A stretch of 64,000 bases of DNA from an uncultured Planctomycetia bacterium (lineage in GTDB: Bacteria; Planctomycetota; Phycisphaerae; Phycisphaerales; SM1A02). Where the stretch lies: assembly GCA_937871505.1 (NCBI GenBank), contig CALMPF010000001.1:1-64000 (forward strand). The letters are read 5' to 3'. Position numbers and translations under genes: made by a program. This document shows positions 45,860 through 53,910 of this stretch, in pieces (the stretch's first letter is position 1; each line of letters starts with the position of its first letter). The notes beneath the pieces are model-generated. The model had not been told where the DNA came from. It did not search any database and saw only the letters and a program-made list of their open reading frames with translations.

Positions 45860-46480
45860 TCAGAACGGGAGGCTCAGGCCGACGACGAACATCAGGCTGT
45901 CGCGCCCGGGGTTGTCGCGCGACGCGCGGGCATTCGAGATGTGGTACCAGCGCACGCCGATGATGAGGCGAGTGTCGTCCCCGATGTCGAACGTCGTCCC
46001 GAAGCCGGCCTGCGGCGTGAAGTTGACGGGAGTGCCGCCCTGGGGAACGTCCTCGCCCGCGAAGAGCAGGCCTGCTCCGGCCTCGAAGTAGAGAGACCAG
46101 CGCTCTCGGGAGACCGCGTGCCAGCGGAAGAGGAGGTTGCCGTTGAACGCGGCGGTGTCCGGCCCTGGCTGGAAGATCCCGGCGCCGAGGAACTCGAGGT
46201 CGAGGCTGAGATCGTCGACGAAGAACCACGAGAAGCCGACGCCAGCCGATGCCTGCGACGCATCGTCGAAGTCGTTGGCGTACGCCCCGAGGATGTTGAG
46301 CCGCATGGAGTCCGCGGCGCCGAAGCGGAGCTTCAGCGGCTGTTCCACCGGGCCTGCGGCGAGCGTCGCGCTCTCCCGCGCGGCGGGTGCGAGCAACGTT
46401 GCATCGTCGCCTCGGAGCGACTCGACGGGACCTGCGACGAGGGCGCCGCCAAGCGCCACGGAACGGACGACTGCACTCAT
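45860..46480 (-). CDS. PagL-like lipid A 3-O-deacylase (acyloxyacyl hydrolase)
   Basis: PagL removes the 3-O-linked acyl chain of lipid A in the outer membrane. The 206-residue protein has an N-terminal signal-like segment (SAVVRSVALGGALVAG), a beta-barrel of alternating hydrophobic strands (LLFRWHAVSRERWSLYFEAG, AGFGTTFDIGDDTRLIIGV) and the catalytic motif WYHISNARASRDNPG with the His-x-Ser pair near residue 175. The protein ends on an aromatic Phe (GLSLPF), as outer-membrane barrels do. Lipid A synthesis genes are not in the window. The upstream region carries a structured leader and a Rho-independent terminator. Confidence 0.8.
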   Translation of the reverse strand: MSAVVRSVALGGALVAGPVESLRGDDATLLAPAARESATLAAGPVEQPLKLRFGAADSMRLNILGAYANDFDDASQASAGVGFSWFFVDDLSLDLEFLGAGIFQPGPDTAAFNGNLLFRWHAVSRERWSLYFEAGAGLLFAGEDVPQGGTPVNFTPQAGFGTTFDIGDDTRLIIGVRWYHISNARASRDNPGRDSLMFVVGLSLPF

Positions 46481-46743
46481 GCCCGAGCGATCTCCTGGGG
46501 TGGGTCCGACTGCGCCTCGACGCGCCGCGCCGACGCGATCTCGCGCTGCGCTGCCGCGACGCCCGTCCGTCGAGCGCGGCGCCCTCGAGCCGCTGGGCGG
46601 CATCGAAGGCCCCTCGTCGACTCGATGCAACGGGAACGGCTCGTCGCGATGATGCGACTCGATCACAACGCAGGTGGCACGATACAGGCAGCCGCGTCCT
46701 TCGTCGCCCCGCGCGCTCGCCTGTCCGCACGCGACGGCGCGGC

Positions 46744-46783
46744 AAAAAAGCCGCCGCCCGGAAGCTCCGACACTCCGGGCGGC
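46744..46783 (-). terminator. Rho-independent terminator upstream of pagL-like gene
   Basis: On the minus strand a 9-bp perfect stem (GCCGCCCGG/CCGGGCGGC, positions 46753-46783) is followed by a U-tract from 46749 to 46744 (TTTTTT). No minus-strand gene lies between it and the divergent promoter region at about 46930, so it ends a short transcript or acts as an attenuator about 260 bp before the pagL-like start. Confidence 0.8.
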
Positions 46784-46935
46784 GAGGCGAACGGCCCTCT
46801 CGGGCCGCGAAGAAGTCGATGGATGCTCGCTCGCTTCATCGCGGAGTGATCCGCGGGGTCGCGAGCATCGTCGCGATGACGGCTGACAGTATCGGGTCGC
46901 AGCCGACGCGGTCAACGCCTGAGTCAGGCTTTCCT
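46784..46935 (-). ncRNA. Candidate structured leader or small RNA upstream of the pagL-like gene
   Basis: On the minus strand, GATGCTCGC (46822-46830) pairs perfectly with GCGAGCATC (46861-46869). Inside it CGCGG (46840-46844) pairs with CCGCG (46851-46855). The terminator hairpin follows. This arrangement, between an AT-rich promoter-like segment (46935-46975) and the pagL-like gene, looks like a riboswitch/attenuator or a small RNA of about 200 nt. It matches no known class that I can name. Confidence 0.4.
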
Positions 46936-46969
46936 TGAGAATTCGTAAGTTGCTTCAAAATATGTATTT
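46935..46969. promoter_or_regulatory. AT-rich divergent promoter region
   Basis: This is the most AT-rich spot of the window (TTGAGA at 46935, CTTCAA at 46953, TATGTA at 46961). It lies between the structured leader on minus and the Nudix gene on plus. Exact -10/-35 boxes are not fixed, and spacing is not ideal for either direction. Confidence 0.4.
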
Positions 46970-47464
46970 ATGACAGACCATCCGAACACTCTCCGAATCG
47001 GTCGACCCCCTCGACGGCTCATGATCGCCGCTGCGTGCCTCACCCGTACACGATCCGAACGCCTTGAGTGTCTCGTCAGCCGCCGCAGGCCGGACGATTC
47101 GCTGGGAGGGAAGTGGGAGTTTCCCGGCGGGAAGATCGAACCGGGGGAGTCCCCGGAGGCCGCGGCGACACGCGAGCTGTTCGAAGAGCTCGGCGTCCGG
47201 CATCCCGGGCCGTGGATGCGAGGGCCGACGGTGTCCCACGCGTACCCGACGATGGCGATCCGGATCCAACTGCTCCTCGCCGAGGCGGACCCGGACATCG
47301 CCCCGCAACCCCTCGAAGTCGCGGAGTGGGCGTGGGTCGATGTGGATCACCTCGGAGCGCTCGACTGGCCGGAGGCCAACCTGAGCCTCGTGGCGTGGAT
47401 CGCCGAGGTCGCGCGAGCGGGAGTTCCACCGTGGGTGCGCAGCGCTCGAGATCCTCGCCGGTGA
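46970..47464 (+). CDS. Nudix hydrolase, MutT-like
   Basis: The 164-residue protein has a complete Nudix box: GGKIEPGE, then seven residues, REL FEE LG (about residues 55-78), within the MutT-type fold (LVSRRRPDDSLGGKWEFPGG). It probably removes oxidised nucleotides (8-oxo-dGTP) or related substrates. ATG 46970 is annotated, but ATG 47021 (MIAAACLTR) is an equally good start, and if 46961-46966 is the -10 box the first would be leaderless. Confidence 0.85.
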   Translation: MTDHPNTLRIGRPPRRLMIAAACLTRTRSERLECLVSRRRPDDSLGGKWEFPGGKIEPGESPEAAATRELFEELGVRHPGPWMRGPTVSHAYPTMAIRIQLLLAEADPDIAPQPLEVAEWAWVDVDHLGALDWPEANLSLVAWIAEVARAGVPPWVRSARDPRR

Positions 47465-47836
47465 GTCGCCCGATCGCGAACGCCGCAGGGCCCCGCGACC
47501 CGGGCGGGGCCCGCGAGATCGACCCCGCGCGCCCGGCGCCGAGTTCGAGCCGGGCGAACCTCGCGCCGTCGCGCTCGGACCGGAGATTCCCCCCTCCGCA
47601 GTGAAGATCAGGGAAGTTCGCTTGGCCGAGCGAGTCAGAGCGGGTACGGTGCGATCGGTCTGTCCCGCTCGGGCCGACTCGCCTCGGCCCTGCGGCGAGC
47701 AGCGCGAGCCGAGTCTGAGCGCCCTCTGCGCGAGCGCCCCATGCCCCACTCCCGACCCGCCGACGAATCCCCGCCACGTTCGGGACTCCCGCACGGGACC
47801 GCCCGAAGCCCGGCCCGCAACCAGGCGGGGGACCAA
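47465..47836. other. Spacer between the Nudix gene and the Pao-like operon
   Basis: Apart from a terminator hairpin at 47488-47512, no structure or gene is evident. The region is GC-rich and probably contains the promoter of the molybdenum enzyme operon. Confidence 0.35.
47488..47512 (+). terminator. Hairpin after the Nudix gene
   Basis: GGGCCCCG (47488-47495) pairs with CGGGGCCC (47505-47512) over a 9-nt loop, starting 23 bp after the stop codon. No T-run. Confidence 0.55.
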
Positions 47837-48598
47837 GTGCCCGAGGGGGATCGGACGGGGCACCAGCGCGGGGACGAGCCCGGAGCTCCGCAGCAACGTC
47901 CTCCGGTCTGCTGCGGGTCGTCCGCCGGGGCAAGCTGCGGGGCGCCACCGGCCGACCTCGGCGCCGTCAGCCGACGCCGCTTCATGCAGACGCTCGGGCT
48001 CTCCTCCGCTGCGGCTGCGGTCGGCGGCGCCGCGCAGGAGGCCCGCGCAGCGATCGCCGAGGCGGCGGGCCCGACCACGCTCGGACCTGATCCCGTCGCG
48101 GTGCGGCTGACCGTCAACGGGCTGCGGCAGGAGATCACGATCGACCCGGCGACGACGCTCCTCGAAGCGATCCGTGGCGAGCTGGGCCTGACCGGCTGCA
48201 AGGAGATCTGCGACCGCGGTGCCTGCGGCGGCTGCTCGGTGCTCGTCGACGGCAAGCTCGTCGTCTCCTGCATGATGCTCGCCATCGACGCCGAGGATCG
48301 CCGAATCGAGACCGTCGAGGGCCTCGCGACCGGAGACCAGCTCACGGCGCTTCAGGAAGCGTTCATCCGGCACGATGCGCTCCAGTGCGGCTTCTGCACG
48401 CCGGGACTCGTCGTCGCGTGCACGGCGCTGCTCCGCGAGCATCCCAAGCCGACGCTCGAGCAGATCAAGCGGGGCATCAGCGGCAACCTCTGCCGGTGCG
48501 GGACCTACACCAACATCTTCAATGCGGTCCTCGACGCCTCCGGCCAGCCCGTTCCGGCCGACCCAGCGCCGCCGTGGCCTGCGAACGGAGGCGCCTGA
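47837..48598 (+). CDS. PaoA-like 2Fe-2S subunit of periplasmic aldehyde oxidoreductase (Tat-exported)
   Basis: Starting at GTG 47837 gives 253 residues with a Tat signal SRRRFMQTLGLSSAAAAVGG, then a plant-type ferredoxin domain (Cys in LTGCKEICDRGACGGCSVLV and VSCM) and a helical domain with the second cluster (DALQCGFCTPG and NLCRCGTYTNIF). Both [2Fe-2S] cluster motifs are complete. The Tat signal places the enzyme in the periplasm, as in E. coli PaoABC. A longer frame from ATG 47741 would put more than 75 residues before the Tat motif and is less likely. It is 4 bp before the molybdenum subunit. Confidence 0.88.
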   Translation: MPEGDRTGHQRGDEPGAPQQRPPVCCGSSAGASCGAPPADLGAVSRRRFMQTLGLSSAAAAVGGAAQEARAAIAEAAGPTTLGPDPVAVRLTVNGLRQEITIDPATTLLEAIRGELGLTGCKEICDRGACGGCSVLVDGKLVVSCMMLAIDAEDRRIETVEGLATGDQLTALQEAFIRHDALQCGFCTPGLVVACTALLREHPKPTLEQIKRGISGNLCRCGTYTNIFNAVLDASGQPVPADPAPPWPANGGA

Positions 48599-48602
48599 GG
48601 CG

Positions 48603-50768
48603 ATGGCAGACGCTGACCAGATCAACCAGCCGACCGCGAACCGCTCCTTCAACGACGCGATGGTCGTCGACGCGAACGCATCGCGGCTCGACGGCGTCGC
48701 GAAGGTGACCGGCCGCGCCCGCTACGCGCGCGACGTGACCGTTCCCGGAATGCTCTACGTCCAGGGGATCCGCTCTCCGTGGGGCGTGGGGAAGCTCGCC
48801 GCGATCGATGTGCCGGCGGCGAAGGCGATCCCGGGCGTGGTCGACGTCGTCGTCGAGCGCGACACGGGCGAGTACGACGGCGACTGGATCGGCCACGTCG
48901 TGGCCGAGAGCCGGCTCGCGCTGCGGCGGGCGATGCGGGCGCTCGCTCCGCGCTGGGAGCGAGGCGAGCCCAAGGTCGGCATCGACCCCGGACAGGTTGT
49001 CCTCGACGCTCCCGACGAGGGTGCGTCGGCTGCGTATCGCCGCGCCGCTCACATCTTCGAGGCGGAGTACTCGACGCCCGTGCAGACGCACTCGGCGCTG
49101 GAGACGCACGGGCTGGTCGTCGAGCACCGCGGCGAGAGCGCGATCGTCCACGCGTCGACGCAGGGAACCTTCGCGGTGGCGGAGGAGATCGCCCGCTTCA
49201 TCGGTCTGCCGCGGAGCCGCTATGAGGTCCGCTGCGAGTACGTCGGCGGCGGCTTCGGCGCCAAGTTCCAGATCGGACGCGAGGGCTCCACGGCGGCGAC
49301 GGTCGCGGCGGCGACGAAGCGATCGGTGCACTCCTTCTGCACGCGGCGCGAAGAGCACCTCGACACGGGCAACCGCCCCTCCTCGCACATCAAGGTGAAG
49401 CTCGGGGTGGCCCGCGACGGCGCCATCCTCGGCGGTCAGATCGCGGTCTTCGGCGGCACCGGCGTCGCGCGCGGCGGCGGCGGCGCCTCGATCCCGTCGC
49501 GCCGCTATGCGCTGGGAGAGGTCTCCGCGAAGACGACCAACGTGCGATTCAACGCCGGCGCCCCGCGCGCGATGCGAGCGCCCGGACACCCGCAAGGCGC
49601 CTTCGCCGAGGAGCTGATGCTCGACGAGGTCGCGGCGCTCGCGGGAGTCGATCCGCTCGAGCTGCGCCTCCGGCTCGACACCGACGAGAGCGGCGCGCGG
49701 CGGGCGATGTACCGCGCCGGGGCCGAGATGATCGGCTGGAGTCGGCGGCACGCCAACGGAGCCGTGCCCGAGGAGGGAGGTCCGATCCGCACCGGGCTCG
49801 GCGTCGGCTCGACAAGCTGGGGAGCTCTCCGCGGACCCGCGCAGGCCGAGATCGTCGTCCACCGAGACGGCGCCGTCGAGCTTCGCAGCGGCGCGCAGGA
49901 CATCGGCACCGGCTTCCGAACGGTCATTGGAATCGCCGCCGCCGACGCCCTCGGCGTGCCGCTGGAATCGATCGACGTGCGCATCGGCCGCTCGACGCTG
50001 CCGGAGGGTCCGGCTTCCGGCGGCTCGGTGACGACGCCGAGCGTGACGCCGGCGGTCATCGCCGCGGCGCAGGACGCGAAGCGACAGCTTCTCGAGGTCG
50101 CCGCGCAACGGCTCGGCGTTGCGGCGGCGCGGCTCACGATCGTCGGCGGAAACCTCCGCGACGGCGAGCGCGTCGCCCTGGCGTGGGCCGATCTCTGTCG
50201 CCTGCTGCCGACGGAGAGCGTCGTCGGCAGCGGTCGTTTCGACGGCCGGGGCGGAACGCTCTTCGGCGAGGGGCACAGCCACGGCGTGCAGTTCGCTGAA
50301 GTCGAGGTCGACATCGAGACCGGCGTGATCGGCGTTCGGCGCGTGATCGCCTTTCAGGCGTGCGGGCGCATCCTCTGCCGCAAGACCGCCGAGAGCCAGG
50401 TGATCGGCGGAGTGATCCAGGGGCTGAGCTACGCCCTCTTCGAGAACCGTCTGCTCGACCGGAAGACCGGCGCGATGGTGAACCCGAATCTCGAAGCGTA
50501 CAAGATCCTCGGGTCGGTCGATATGCCCGTGATCGAGCCGATCCTCTGGAGCGACGCGACGCAGACGGGCGCGCGCGGCCTCGGCGAGCCGCCGGTGATA
50601 CCCACCGCCGGAGCCGTCGCGTGCGCGGTGCTCAACGCCGTCGGTGCGCCGGTGCGCCACCTGCCGATGACCCCGGACAAGGTGCTCGCGGCCGTCGACG
50701 CGGCGGCGGCGCAGCCCGCCGGTCAGCCCGCGGACGGCCGGCCCCGGCGCGAAGGAGGTGCCGCTTGA
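48603..50768 (+). CDS. PaoC-like molybdopterin-binding subunit of aldehyde oxidoreductase
   Basis: The 721-residue protein belongs to the xanthine oxidase family large subunits (YagR/PaoC type). It has SRLDGVAKVTGRARYARDV, GGGFGAKF, the molybdopterin loop QGTFAVAEEIARF, RAPGHPQGAFAEELMLDEVA, and near the C-terminus GARGLGEPPVIPTAGAV, which contains the catalytic Glu (GLGE). Family members hydroxylate aldehydes or purines at a Mo centre. The pairing with the FAD subunit and the Tat-carried 2Fe-2S subunit supports an aldehyde oxidoreductase with molybdopterin cytosine dinucleotide. It is followed by a TTG-started FAD subunit whose start overlaps its stop by 3 bp. Confidence 0.92.
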   Translation: MADADQINQPTANRSFNDAMVVDANASRLDGVAKVTGRARYARDVTVPGMLYVQGIRSPWGVGKLAAIDVPAAKAIPGVVDVVVERDTGEYDGDWIGHVVAESRLALRRAMRALAPRWERGEPKVGIDPGQVVLDAPDEGASAAYRRAAHIFEAEYSTPVQTHSALETHGLVVEHRGESAIVHASTQGTFAVAEEIARFIGLPRSRYEVRCEYVGGGFGAKFQIGREGSTAATVAAATKRSVHSFCTRREEHLDTGNRPSSHIKVKLGVARDGAILGGQIAVFGGTGVARGGGGASIPSRRYALGEVSAKTTNVRFNAGAPRAMRAPGHPQGAFAEELMLDEVAALAGVDPLELRLRLDTDESGARRAMYRAGAEMIGWSRRHANGAVPEEGGPIRTGLGVGSTSWGALRGPAQAEIVVHRDGAVELRSGAQDIGTGFRTVIGIAAADALGVPLESIDVRIGRSTLPEGPASGGSVTTPSVTPAVIAAAQDAKRQLLEVAAQRLGVAAARLTIVGGNLRDGERVALAWADLCRLLPTESVVGSGRFDGRGGTLFGEGHSHGVQFAEVEVDIETGVIGVRRVIAFQACGRILCRKTAESQVIGGVIQGLSYALFENRLLDRKTGAMVNPNLEAYKILGSVDMPVIEPILWSDATQTGARGLGEPPVIPTAGAVACAVLNAVGAPVRHLPMTPDKVLAAVDAAAAQPAGQPADGRPRREGGAA

Positions 50769-51775
50769 ACCGGTTCTCCGTGATTCAGGCGCGGTCGATC
50801 GACGAGGCTGCCGCCGCGCTCGCACCGGCCCGGCAGGGCGCGCGGCGCGTCGCCCTCCCTCAGCTCAAGGCGGGGGGGATGGACCTCATCGACCTGATGA
50901 AGGAGGGGATCGCCGAGCCCCCGACGCTGATCAACCTGCTCACCGTCGAGGAGGCGGCGCTGCGGAGGATCGACGAAGGCCGCTTCGGCGCCCTGGTCAC
51001 GCTTGCAGAGCTCGCCGCCGACGCAGCCCTGCTCCGGACCGCGCCGGTGATCGCCCGCTCGGTGGCGCTCGCGGCGACGCCGCAGGTGCGCAATGTCGCC
51101 ACCGCGGCGGGCAGCCTGCTCCAGCGGCCGCGCTGCTGGTACTACCGCAACCATCAGTTCGACTGTCTGAAGAAGGGCGGCTCGACCTGCTTCGCGGTCG
51201 AGGGAGAGAACCGCCATCACGCGATCTTCGGCGGGGGCCCCTGCCACATCGTGCATCCCTCGAACCTCGCGCCCGCGCTGGTGGTCTGCGACGGATCGGT
51301 CGACTTGGTCGGCGGCGATCGCACCACGCTCCCGATCGCCCGGCTCTTTCATGGCCCGGACCGGGGGAGCGTCCTCGGCGAACACACGCTCGAGCCCGGT
51401 GAGATCATCGTCGGGATCCGCTATCGCCCGGCGCCGACGAGCGGCTTCTGCGCGATCAAGGAGAAGCAGTCCTTCGACTGGCCGCTGGTCTTCGCCTGCG
51501 TCGCGCTGGCGCTCGAGGGGACGACGATCGCCGGCGCCCGGGTCTGCGCCGGGGCCGTGGCGCCGACTCCATGGCCGCTCCCGGCCGTCGAGGAAGCGCT
51601 GCGCGGCGTCGATCTCGGCGACGGCGCGGCGCTCTCGCGGGCCTGCGCGGTGGCCGCCGAGGGAGCGACGCCGATGCGCGACAACGCCTTCAAGGTCCGG
51701 CTCCTTCCGGTCGCCGTCCGCCGCGCCATCGAGGACGCCGTGCGTCCGGCCCGCGCCGAAGAGGCAACTCCATGA
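50765..51775 (+). CDS. PaoB-like FAD subunit with extra four-cysteine insertion
   Basis: The 336-residue protein starts at TTG 50765, justified by a perfect AAGGAGGT (50752-50759). It has the FAD-binding domain (PTLINLLTVEEAALRRID, VRNVATAAGSLLQRP) and a CO_deh_flav_C domain at the end. The family-typical insertion CWYYRNHQFDCLKKGGSTCF... HAIFGGGPCHIV carries four cysteines (about 124, 134, 142, 160), matching the extra [4Fe-4S] site known from E. coli PaoB (YagS). Order in E. coli is A-B-C, here it is A-C-B. It overlaps the next small gene by 4 bp. Confidence 0.9.
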   Translation: MNRFSVIQARSIDEAAAALAPARQGARRVALPQLKAGGMDLIDLMKEGIAEPPTLINLLTVEEAALRRIDEGRFGALVTLAELAADAALLRTAPVIARSVALAATPQVRNVATAAGSLLQRPRCWYYRNHQFDCLKKGGSTCFAVEGENRHHAIFGGGPCHIVHPSNLAPALVVCDGSVDLVGGDRTTLPIARLFHGPDRGSVLGEHTLEPGEIIVGIRYRPAPTSGFCAIKEKQSFDWPLVFACVALALEGTTIAGARVCAGAVAPTPWPLPAVEEALRGVDLGDGAALSRACAVAAEGATPMRDNAFKVRLLPVAVRRAIEDAVRPARAEEATP

Positions 51776-52059
51776 GCGACCGACCACTTCGCATCGTCCA
51801 GACCTGCCTGCACCTGCGGCACAAGCTCATGTACGTCGACATCGACCACATGCGCCCCGGCGAGGTCGATGTCACCTCGTCCACGCGGAACTACTGGTGC
51901 CAGCGCACCCAGGAGTCGCGCGGGCCGGACCGCCAGAGCGCCGATCCCTTCTCCTGCTCGGCCTCCCGCGCGTGCTACCGCGGCGCCGGCCTCTCCGCGA
52001 CGACCGACGCGCATCGCCCCGCCGCTTCCGACGGTGCCGCCGAGGCAACGCTGCCGTGA
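51772..52059 (+). CDS. Small cysteine-containing protein inside the Pao operon
   Basis: The 95-residue protein (MSDRPLRIVQTCLHLRHKLM...) has four cysteines: Cys-12, one in RNYWCQRTQE and two in DPFSCSASRACY, which could bind a metal or an Fe-S cluster. The last 25 residues are Ala/Gly-rich and disordered. No family recognised. It is translationally coupled to the FAD subunit (ATGA) and precedes the chaperone gene by 94 bp. A role in maturation of the enzyme is inferred from position only. Confidence 0.6.
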   Translation: MSDRPLRIVQTCLHLRHKLMYVDIDHMRPGEVDVTSSTRNYWCQRTQESRGPDRQSADPFSCSASRACYRGAGLSATTDAHRPAASDGAAEATLP

Positions 52060-52153
52060 TCGCGCGCCCTGCCGGACGGGACGCCGACGGCACGGCTCGC
52101 CGGGACGGCAGAGGCGGCGGCTCCGGAGCGGGTCCGGCTTCTTCGGGCCGATC

Positions 52154-53176
52154 ATGACCACGGCGCCGCGCGATGTCCTCGCTGCCGCTGCGCAGCTCGC
52201 CCGGCGAGGCGCGCCGGCGATGCTCTGCGCGGTCGTCCGCGCGCGCGGATCGACGCCGCAGTCGGCCGGCGCGCTCATGGTCGTCGATCAGCGCGGCGAG
52301 CTGCACGGGACCATCGGCGGCGGCTGCGTCGAAGCCGAGGTTCGGCGCCGCTCACTCGAGCTGCTCCACGCCGGACGCAGCGGAGTGCTGCGATTCACGC
52401 TCGACCACGACTTCGGGTGGGACGATGGCCTGATCTGCGGCGGCACGCTCGAGGTCGCCGCGGCCCCGCTGCCGGCAGAGTCGATCCTCCAGGCCGCGCT
52501 CGATCGGCTCGAAGCCCGCGTCGATGCCGAGCTCGAGCTCGCGGTCGAGCACGAGGGCGTTGAGCGGCGCTGGTCGATCGCGATCCCCCCGCGCGACCGC
52601 CTGCTGATCGCCGGTGCCGGCCACGTGGGCCAGGCGCTGGCGCGCCTCGCGCTGCGACTGGAGTTCGAGGTCGTCCTCTTCGACGACCGCGCCGACCTGC
52701 TGGCGCGCTTCGCCCCCGAAGGCTGCGCAACCGTCGCGGGAGAGATCGGAGCGGCGCTGCGCGCCGAACCGGTCGATCTCCGGACCTGCGGCGTCGTCGT
52801 CACCCGCGGCCATCGCAACGACGAGCAGGCCCTCGAGGCGCTGCTCGGCCGCGGGGCCCGCTCGCTCGGCATGATCGGAAGCCGTCGCAAGGTGAAGCTC
52901 ATCTTCGACGAGCTCATCGAGCGCGGCGCCGATCCCTCCGAGCTCGCCCGCGTCAACGCCCCGATCGGCCTGCCGATCGGAAGCGTGACCGTCGAGGAGA
53001 TCGCCCTCTCGATCGCGGCCCAGCTCGTCGCCCTGCGCCGCGAGGAGCGCTTCGTTCCGGTCCGCGAGCTCGCTCCCCCGGAGCGCGGCGGATCGCATCG
53101 AGAGTCCGCTGAACGCGTCTCGGCGGCAGGAGCGCCGCGGACGCCGACGCACTCGCCCTCGAGCCCGGGACGATGA
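52154..53176 (+). CDS. XdhC/PaoD-like molybdenum cofactor chaperone
   Basis: XdhC family proteins bind molybdopterin, guide its sulfuration and insert it into the apo-enzyme. The 340-residue protein has the N-terminal XdhC domain (RGSTPQSAGALMVVD, GTIGGGCVEAEV with a conserved Cys) and the C-terminal Rossmann domain (LLIAGAGHVGQALARLA, VVTRGHRNDEQAL, GMIGSRRKVKLI, NAPIGLPIGSVTVEEIALSI). PaoD is its E. coli equivalent for PaoABC. A 35-residue Ser/Thr/Pro-rich tail follows. It overlaps the cytidylyltransferase gene start by 4 bp. Confidence 0.9.
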   Translation: MTTAPRDVLAAAAQLARRGAPAMLCAVVRARGSTPQSAGALMVVDQRGELHGTIGGGCVEAEVRRRSLELLHAGRSGVLRFTLDHDFGWDDGLICGGTLEVAAAPLPAESILQAALDRLEARVDAELELAVEHEGVERRWSIAIPPRDRLLIAGAGHVGQALARLALRLEFEVVLFDDRADLLARFAPEGCATVAGEIGAALRAEPVDLRTCGVVVTRGHRNDEQALEALLGRGARSLGMIGSRRKVKLIFDELIERGADPSELARVNAPIGLPIGSVTVEEIALSIAAQLVALRREERFVPVRELAPPERGGSHRESAERVSAAGAPRTPTHSPSSPGR

Positions 53177-53910
53177 CGGCCGCGGATGTCCGCCGCGGTC
53201 GCAGCGGCATCGTGGGCATCCTGCTCGCCGCCGGACGATCGCGGCGGATGGGATGCCCGAAGCTGCTGCTTCGGTGGCCCCCGCCGCTGGGGCGATCGAC
53301 GGTCGTGGCAGCGGCGTTCGACCTGATCGCTCCCTGGTGCGAGCGCGTCGTCGTCGTCATCGGCGCGGAGCCCCGCGCGATCGCGGACGCGCTCGAGGGC
53401 CGGACGTTCGAGACGGTGCGGGGCGATCCCGACGCCGACATGCTCGACTCGGCGCGGCGCGGCTTCGAGGCCGTTCGCGGCGCCGAGACGATCCTGCTCC
53501 AGCCGGGAGATCATCCGGCCGGGCTGACCTCGACGATCGATCGCGTGCTCGCGGCGCTCGACGCGCCGCGCGTCGAGGCGGAGGCCGCTCGAGAGGCTGG
53601 TTCGGCAGCGACGGATCGACCGGCGCCCGCGCCGATGGTGGCCATGCCCGAGCACGCCGGTCGGGGCGGACACCCCGTGGCGATCCGCGGCGCGCTGCTC
53701 GATCGCATCCTGGGATGGCGCGGCGTAGGCGGACTCGCGGGCCTCTGGCGCACGCTCGGCGACGCGGCCCTCCGGGTGCCCGTCGACGACTCCGCGTGCG
53801 TCCTCGATCTCGATCGGCCCGAGGACTACGCCGGCGCCATCGCGTCGATCACGACGCCGGAGGCGCTTCGCCGACCAGATCGAGCCAGCGGCGGCGAAGC
53901 GCGGCGGTGA
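53173..53910 (+). CDS. MocA-like molybdenum cofactor nucleotidyltransferase
   Basis: MocA adds CMP to molybdopterin to give the MCD cofactor of Pao-type enzymes. The 245-residue protein has the NTP-transferase motif ILLAAGRSRRMGCPKLLL (about residues 15-33), LLQPGDHPAG and GRGGHPVAI. The middle (residues about 135-160) has an Ala-rich loop. It is the last gene of the operon and runs head-on into the aminotransferase gene with a 62-bp overlap of coding sequence. Whether CTP or GTP is the donor is not readable, but the PaoABC-like context favours CTP. Confidence 0.85.
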   Translation: MTAADVRRGRSGIVGILLAAGRSRRMGCPKLLLRWPPPLGRSTVVAAAFDLIAPWCERVVVVIGAEPRAIADALEGRTFETVRGDPDADMLDSARRGFEAVRGAETILLQPGDHPAGLTSTIDRVLAALDAPRVEAEAAREAGSAATDRPAPAPMVAMPEHAGRGGHPVAIRGALLDRILGWRGVGGLAGLWRTLGDAALRVPVDDSACVLDLDRPEDYAGAIASITTPEALRRPDRASGGEARR

